Positions 58,459 through 64,000 of a stretch of 64,000 bases of DNA are shown piece by piece. The stretch is taken from positions 124,001 through 188,000 of the forward strand of contig OY752145.1 in NCBI GenBank assembly GCA_963573315.1, in the 5' to 3' direction. The number at the start of each line of letters is the position of its first letter. Positions within the stretch are counted from its first letter, which is position 1. The translations under genes and the position numbers were made by a program. This DNA comes from Entomortierella parvispora (lineage: Eukaryota; Mortierellomycota; Mortierellomycetes; Mortierellales; Mortierellaceae). The notes under the pieces were generated by a model. It saw nothing but the letters and a program-made list of their open reading frames with translations, searched no databases and was not told where the DNA came from.

Positions 58459-58830
58459 TATGATGCGGGGCCCTGAAGAAAAAAACTTCCAGGTGATATG
58501 AAGCAGTGAATTTGAAAGAGAGACAGAAAGTTGTCGGTCTCTGTCAAATCCATTTTCGGAAGCAAGTCCGTAGCGTGGCTTTCAAAAAAGTAGAGAAGCA
58601 GACAGAGCTGGATGCCATCGTGGTACCTCAGCAAGCACAGAACATAGGGGTCAAGAAAGATCCAAAAAAAGCCCACCGCCTCCTCCATTCTGGCCTCGTT
58701 GCCAACTTGAGAGCCAAGCATGGAAACATCCAGGAGTTACAAGACCCCGTTCAATACACGAAACCCAGGTTGGAGGAAGGAATGATGGGGGGACACCAGG
58801 TTTTGTTTATTCATAAGTGAGGCAGAGTGT

Positions 58831-59415
58831 TTATCGGTATTCAGCACTGCTTATACCCTTGGCCCAGTCCTCCAGTCTCTCCTTTTCTCTCAGCTTGATA
58901 ACCAGTTCGTCAGCTGTCCTAGCCATCTCGTCGCGGTCGACTGAACGAAGCTCGATACGAACAGACTCATTGTACCTCTCGCTCGTTTGAGACGTCCAGA
59001 TATCGATGACGTACAACGTCAGGAAATCGCCCTCCAATTCCGTCATGAAGTGGGCCAGGGCACGGTTATAGTTGCCTGATGGCCGACTGTCTAGGAATTT
59101 CAGAAGCCTCGAGTTGTCAGGCAAATTGTTCACAAGGTCTCGAGTACCTGCTGCACCTCCATTTGACATGCGCTTGACAAAAGTGGTCTGGTTCTGATTC
59201 TTTGTCACCACATTAGAAAACTCTGCATCAAGGACGACCAAGAATCGAGGGGTATCAGTGTTGCCAGGCATGAAGCCGCTCTTCTCTTGGCAATATCTCA
59301 AGATCGACCCGAGACCGTCTTGTTGATTGGCACGTTCCTCAAAGACTTTGCGGAGTTCGGCGTTTGGATCGTAGGCGAAACTTCCGACATGGAATCCTGC
59401 AGAATAATCTCCCAT
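58831..59415 (-). CDS. Family B, copy B5: 194-residue protein of unknown function
   Basis: Intact copy and the most diverged in the N-terminal third (GSFAYDPNAELRKVFEERAN) and around VVLDAEFSNVVTKNQNQTTF and RMSNGGAAGTRDLVNNLPDN. The C-terminal helix is conserved (KLREKERLEDWAKGISSAEY). It is the first gene of the array in transcriptional order and lies about 370 bp upstream of A2, in the same B-then-A arrangement as B1-A1. Confidence 0.78.
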   Translation of the reverse strand: MGDYSAGFHVGSFAYDPNAELRKVFEERANQQDGLGSILRYCQEKSGFMPGNTDTPRFLVVLDAEFSNVVTKNQNQTTFVKRMSNGGAAGTRDLVNNLPDNSRLLKFLDSRPSGNYNRALAHFMTELEGDFLTLYVIDIWTSQTSERYNESVRIELRSVDRDEMARTADELVIKLREKERLEDWAKGISSAEYR

Positions 59416-59628
59416 TGTGGTGCTATTTGTTGCTTACGTCTTGCAGCGGGAGCAGTACCGGAGTGAGCAAGGTAAAGAGGACGCACAGTACTGTAAGTTT
59501 GGTAATGGTGAAAACTAAACAAGGTGGTATCGCCTTCATCGTAAACTTACGGCTCTTTGTTGGGATAGGGATGGGAAGAAACAATCGAAAGTCGGGTCAG
59601 AAATGAAAGGCATCCAAGCCTGGGTAGC

Positions 59629-59638
59629 GGTTTTTATA
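59629..59638 (-). promoter_or_regulatory. TATA-like box of B5
   Basis: Minus-strand TATAAAAACC, about 220 bp upstream of the B5 ATG. Confidence 0.65.
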
Positions 59639-61373
59639 GAACGCAGCATGGATTTAACCAGGATTCTTCTAACCTACAGTCCATCTCATATCGAGTTTGG
59701 AAAAACAAAAGTTGCAGCGTGAGAATTGGGTCTTCCATGGCCTGAGTCCCGATTTTTTTTTTCTTTCACCTTTTTTTTTTTGGGGGGGGGGGGGGGGGGT
59801 GGTTGGTTGGTTTTTCATCAACTGTGCAGATGATGTTCTGAAAGGACTGAGTAAGTCAGGGGGTGCATGGTTGGTTGCCTGGTCTGGCCTCGTTTTCCTC
59901 CGAGGAGAGACGAGCGGCGTACACAAACTGCAGTGTTCTGAGCACTGTCCGAGTCAGAACATCGTTCTTTGTGCAACGTCAGCACAGTCGCGGTTGTCGT
60001 TGATCACTCAGGGGTAAAAAGATACCGTCCAGGGGGCACCAAGTCTTAGCTCATCTTTACTGAACTCTATAGCAAAGCAGACATTAATCTTGTGGTTTCT
60101 TGCTCCAACTGTTCGCGTTCACGCGTTATCGCTCCCAATTAACTCAGGATGTCCTTGTCGTAGAATGATACAAGGACTGAAGTACAGCACTTGCCGGTAT
60201 TGGTGTCATTTGCTGATGATTCTGTGGACATCATGCATTGCTCATTCCCACTCCTTTCTCTCAGATAAGCAACCGACTAGTCCGTTCTTCTGACGATCTT
60301 GTGGTGATCAATTGAGAGGCAACCATACTGAACCTTCTCACTGTAATGGGTACTCCCAGGTTCATAGCGCCGCCCATGCATGCGGTACGTCAACTCAACA
60401 AAATACAAAGACAGGAAATCCCCCGTTCGCTTCTGTGATGAGCTTAGCCATTGATCAGTTGCAATTGCCCACTGAAGGCCGATCAGCCAAGAACTTTTGA
60501 CAGCCCTTCTCGTTTATCGTACTTTAGAATTGTGGTCAGACTGTTCTTTGCTTTGATGTTAGAGTCGTTGACGTTCTGGCCAACATGGGACGCAGTTAAT
60601 AGGTCCCACATTGTCCTTTTCTAAAAAATTGCCAATGGCAAGGAGTAATTTTGGTTTTGTCCACTTAATTGCGATGATGAGAATCGCGTGCATGCGGTTC
60701 TGATGTCTGAGGTAATGAGGTAATCAGGAAAAATGAAAATGAAGGTAGAAAAAAGCTGCACAGTAGACGATGTACTTGAGCATTGGGCTCATCATTTGTT
60801 CTGAACATTTGTGAGAGCGAATGTTCCTTTGTGCTATCCCATGTATTATTGTATCCACTTGTGAGTTAATTGAACCCCACCAAGTGTTTGCATGATCAAC
60901 AATGTTCTACCAACTTGGTTGAGTAAAGCCCGTGCCAATAACAAAAGTCGGCGCACTGGAAGGAAAGGAAAACGTGCGATTCAAATCTTGCCCAGTGGTT
61001 GGAAAGATCTGCAGACGAGGAGGCCCGGGCATTTGTGCATTCCAAAGATATGTGTCTCTGATTCCTACTCACTCCTTCTTGTGCCCCAGTCTGCTCTGGT
61101 GCATGAACTGCAGCGTCAATTGAAGAAGGAACAATGGTAGGACCCGGACGGGGGCGTGTGAGAAAACACCGCGAGGGGGCAATGACAACGGGAAACTCCC
61201 AACAACCAGGTGCAGATAGAAAGATGCATGGTTTTGCAGAACGCGCTTGTTCACACGATGCACTGTTCGGACAACTCTTTCGAAATGTTGACGCGACCTA
61301 TAAATTATCACTGATCCCGCCACAAATCCCCGTCTGCCATTCCCTTCACTCTCTGCTATCAGGAAACTCTACC
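59639..61373. other. Gene-free end of the duplicated array
   Basis: About 1.7 kb composed partly of copies of array spacers (59840-60060 like 55180-55420; 60204-60387 like 55529-55711; 60945-61050 like the A 3' flank). No B or A coding sequence is visible between these blocks. Confidence 0.7.
59782..59799. repeat. Poly-G tract (18 G) after a T run
   Basis: An uninterrupted run of 18 G preceded by eleven T. The corresponding part of the B3 spacer (near 55170) has only T and no G run. Confidence 0.95.
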
Positions 61374-62312
61374 ATGTTGTTCATCAAGACTCTTGTCACC
61401 CTCATCTCTGGTAAAGATCACCAAGAGACCCAAAGAAAAGAAAAAAACGCGGTTAACGCGGTTCCTGAATGTTTTTTGTTCAGCACCATCACCTAAGAAA
61501 CTGACAACCTCATGTTGTTTTTTTCCTGATTGATAGCTACGGCCGTTTTGGCCCAAGGCACAGCCAATGCCGTCGCATCTGGTGCCATCCTTATTGGCAA
61601 GGACGCTACCGAGAACCCGGTGACCCCTCTCTCGATGTTCCAGAACCGTGTCAACCACATCACGGCATTGTCTTCTGTTCTGGCGTTTTCCGCTGAACTG
61701 GCGAATTTCGAGCCAGCAGAGAGTCCCGCAAAGTCTCTTGTGAGCTCTCTTGACCTCTTTGTCCAAAAGATCTCCACTTTCCCTGGATTCGTCAACAGCG
61801 GCTTCCTCGACAGGTCCATCGCTTTGAACGGTTCCTTCACTCAGATGGAGAAGGCGATCCGCGAGGCCGACGACTCGATCACCCATCTGCCTCTGATTGC
61901 CCGTAACATTCGCGATCTGACCCCTGGTTTCATCCAGGACAAGTCTTTGAAGAAATGGATCTTAAGTCTTGTTTTGCTCGAACAGCCCTCGGATTCCTCG
62001 GATGTCAGATTCAAGCTTGCTCGCCTTGTTTTGACTCTCTCGACCGACGCAACCAATACTGTGTACATTCCTGAGCAGTCTGCCAGACTCACCATTGCTG
62101 ACTATCACGTCAATGGAGGAAGCTTGGTTGTGAATGCAGACAGGTTGAGCCAGATGATCCCCACCGTTGTCAGCCCTCGCGATGTCATTGACTTGCTCAC
62201 TTCCCCCAAGGTCACTGAGAATATCGCTGCGCGAGGATGGGAATTTCTCAAGGAAAAGTACCGCAAGGTCGAGTCCCACGATTGGCAGCTCGTCTTCAAC
62301 TGGAAGAAGTAG
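61374..62312 (+). CDS. Secreted protein of unknown function
   Basis: Exon 1 (61374-61410) and exon 2 (61537-62312) join across a 126-nt intron to 270 residues. The intron splits the signal peptide, MLFIKTLVTLIS/ATAVLAQ, so splicing is needed for secretion. The mature part is rich in aliphatic and hydroxyl residues, has no Cys, and looks alpha-helical (FQNRVNHITALSSVLAFSAE, FTQMEKAIREADDSITHLP, LARLVLTLSTDATNTVYIPE). It ends in WQLVFNWKK. No family is recognised, and it shows no evident similarity to families A or B. Only the position, at the edge of the array, links them. Confidence 0.82.
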
Positions 62313-62489
62313 GCTCTCAACTACGAACCTCGCTGCTCGAACTCGTTCTCATCCCATCGGGAGTGGCCATCATCAGGATGCCCTTCCGTAGAACAAGATG
62401 TACAAATGAAACTATTGAACTGAAATAAAAGACAATACTCTTTGCAGCCATATTCAAGTGCTTCTTCCTGTTCTTGTGCCGTTCTATTC

Positions 62490-62735
62490 GGTTACAATCT
62501 TTCCACGATCCTTGGTCATCACTTTTTTGTAGTCTTACGGCGTGTGTTCGTCTGGGTCTCAGTGTTCTTCGATCCCCCTCAACCTTGTCATCATCCTTGG
62601 GCTTCACTTTTTTGAATCTTACAGCGTGTGTTTGTCTGTTCTTGGAGATCCCTCAACCTTTCCATCCTCCTTGGACATGACTTTTTTTGCATGTTTCCGT
62701 TCGATTCTCAATGCTTTTGGAGATCAAGCTTCCAC
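62490..62735. repeat. Imperfect minisatellite, three units of about 75-90 bp
   Basis: Three successive units share CATC-like/CCTTGG...CTTTTTTG...TT(A/C)C(G/A)GCGTGTGTTCGTCTG and GATCCCTCAACCTT blocks, with increasing divergence toward 62735. It lies about 180 bp after the stop of the secreted protein gene. Confidence 0.75.
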
Positions 62736-64000
62736 CCAAGAGTATGGACCCCTCATCTCGCGCCATTTTTTCTTTTTTTTTTTTTGGCCGTTTTACGCGG
62801 TTGATTGTCCGGAGCTGTTTCGTAAGCAGTCAATTGGATGTACCAAGCATGAAAGTCGGTTGGGGTGACGGGGAAAGTGTGTTTTAAGAGCAATTGACGC
62901 GTTTCTGTTAGCGTAAGAAGTTCAACTTGTGAAGTTTTCGCCGTATTTTCGCGGCCACCGTGGAGTAGAGTGGAGTGAACCACAAAGAACAAGGCATCAA
63001 GCATGCAAGTTGCATGACTGCAAAAAAGAATCAAAGCGTGTGGCGTTCAGGCCAGCGGTACAGTGCAGTGCATTGTTGTTGCAGCAAGGATTTTCGTGTC
63101 CCGATCTCCTCTTTTGCAGACATGGGTCCTTGCTTACTTGTTGCTCCCCTGAACGACAGATCCAGAACTGTGTCGAATACCACCGCCCACCCTCCCCAAG
63201 ATTTTACTTTCAACTTTCTGAAATACTAGGCGCGCTAAGACCTCGCTGGTGAGCAATTGGGTGAAGCACCCTTGCCCCCAACCCCTCAACCCACAACCCC
63301 ACAACCCCCGCGTTGACATGGAAACTGCCACCTCTCTTGTTGTCCAAGTCCACAAGTCCTCTAGAGGTGGCGAGCATCGATCTCTTCCTTCATTCTTGGA
63401 GCTACCCTAACGCTGTCGGGACGACCTGGATCTATGCGACTAGGTTGGCCGACTTTTCACGACAGCGATAAGTTGCCTGATTTCGAAAGAGCAGACAAGC
63501 GGAACCCCGCTGATCGGAAAGGATCTTCTCCCCCCCCCTCCCTTCTCCCACCCACTGCCTCCTCCTCAATTGGAGGGATTTTCTTTGTTACAAACGAGTC
63601 TCCTTCACTTCTCTGATTCTCCTTCGTCATCAATTGTAATCGTTCTTTCGACTCCAAGAAACCATCCTCATCATTAAAAACTCTGGGTTCTGAACTTTCC
63701 ATGCATCTTCAGTGTTGAGCCTGGGGAGCGGAAGAGCAAGATGTTTTTTTTTGTTGCTATCGTGTTGGGCAAATCATCTGAAGTGCAAAAGTTCACGGGC
63801 CTCTTTCAACAAGAGCACAATCATCCCTGCGAGTTCTCCTCCACGCAAAGGCTCTGATGCATTAGTAGACAAATGGGAACGTTGTGGCCCATTCTTTTTT
63901 TTTTTTTTTTTTTTTTTTCACGTTCAGGGTTGGTAGGGTGGAATGGATACACTTTTATTCGCTTCTGTCTGGAGATATGGGGGAACTAACTCGTCAAGAA
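62736..64000. other. Intergenic to window end, no gene recognised
   Basis: About 1.26 kb with T-rich tracts (62767-62785, 63893-63918) and C-rich stretches near 63280 and 63530. Short frames here have no domain, signal peptide or splice pattern that I would support. Confidence 0.55.

Larger units (their letters stand above)
48128..61050. repeat. Tandem segmental duplication carrying families A and B
   Basis: Five B copies, three A copies (one intact) and their spacers recur in one orientation over about 13 kb. Shared non-coding blocks include the B leader with its TATA-like box, the B 3' flank (GGGAATCACC...GGGACGCG), the A 3' flank (52185-52340, 56860-57000, 60945-61050) and a spacer block (53940-54080, 55530-55760, 60204-60387). 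Transcriptional order is B5-A2-B4-B3-B2-A3-B1-A1. Confidence 0.9.

Overview
The window is nuclear DNA from a filamentous fungus, most probably an early-diverging one of the Mortierella type (Mucoromycota). Many short GT-AG introns (about 40-110 nt) interrupt the genes. The gene set mixes fungal genes (a P-type plasma-membrane proton pump, alpha-arrestin, RTC4-like protein, RhoGDI) with genes that, as far as I recall, are rare or absent in yeasts and moulds: nicastrin, DONSON, BAG6 and a Crinkler. The assignment rests on this combination and on protein style; no database search was possible.

Layout. 0-5.4 kb: 3' end of a Q/S-rich gene, an ArsC-type arsenate reductase-family gene, and a Crinkler (CRN) gene broken by two frameshifts. 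5.7-17.2 kb: an EcsC-like protein with signal peptide and acidic tail, an alpha-arrestin, an AARSD1/AlaX-type tRNA-editing protein, an RTC4-domain protein and ribosomal protein eL33. 18.8-29.4 kb: plasma-membrane H+-ATPase, Hsp10, a DONSON homologue and a nicastrin homologue. 29.7-40 kb: a BAG6-like ubiquitin-like-domain protein, a transposase-derived helix-turn-helix ORF, Rab4, a microsatellite-rich gap and RhoGDI with two GC-AG introns. 41.9-47.9 kb: a large coiled-coil protein and an F-box protein.

48-61 kb is different: a local tandem duplication containing two unrecognised gene families on the minus strand. Family A is a large secreted protein with a proline/threonine-rich middle and a dibasic site before its last 101 residues. 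Family B is a protein of about 194 residues. In transcriptional order the array reads B5-A2-B4-B3-B2-A3-B1-A1, as if a B-A unit had been copied repeatedly. One A gene and four B genes are open. A2 and A3 are decayed or truncated, and B1 carries an in-frame stop. Each B copy has a TATA-like box about 200-230 bp upstream. The array is followed by another secreted protein of unknown function (61.4-62.3 kb) and a gene-poor end with a minisatellite.

The housekeeping genes look independent of each other, apart from divergent pairs that share short promoters (Crinkler/EcsC-like, AARSD1/RTC4, nicastrin/BAG6). The B/A array is the best candidate for an undescribed lineage-specific system. I can support its structure but not its function. 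Exon boundaries were placed by eye from splice signals, reading phase and protein similarity remembered from known families.
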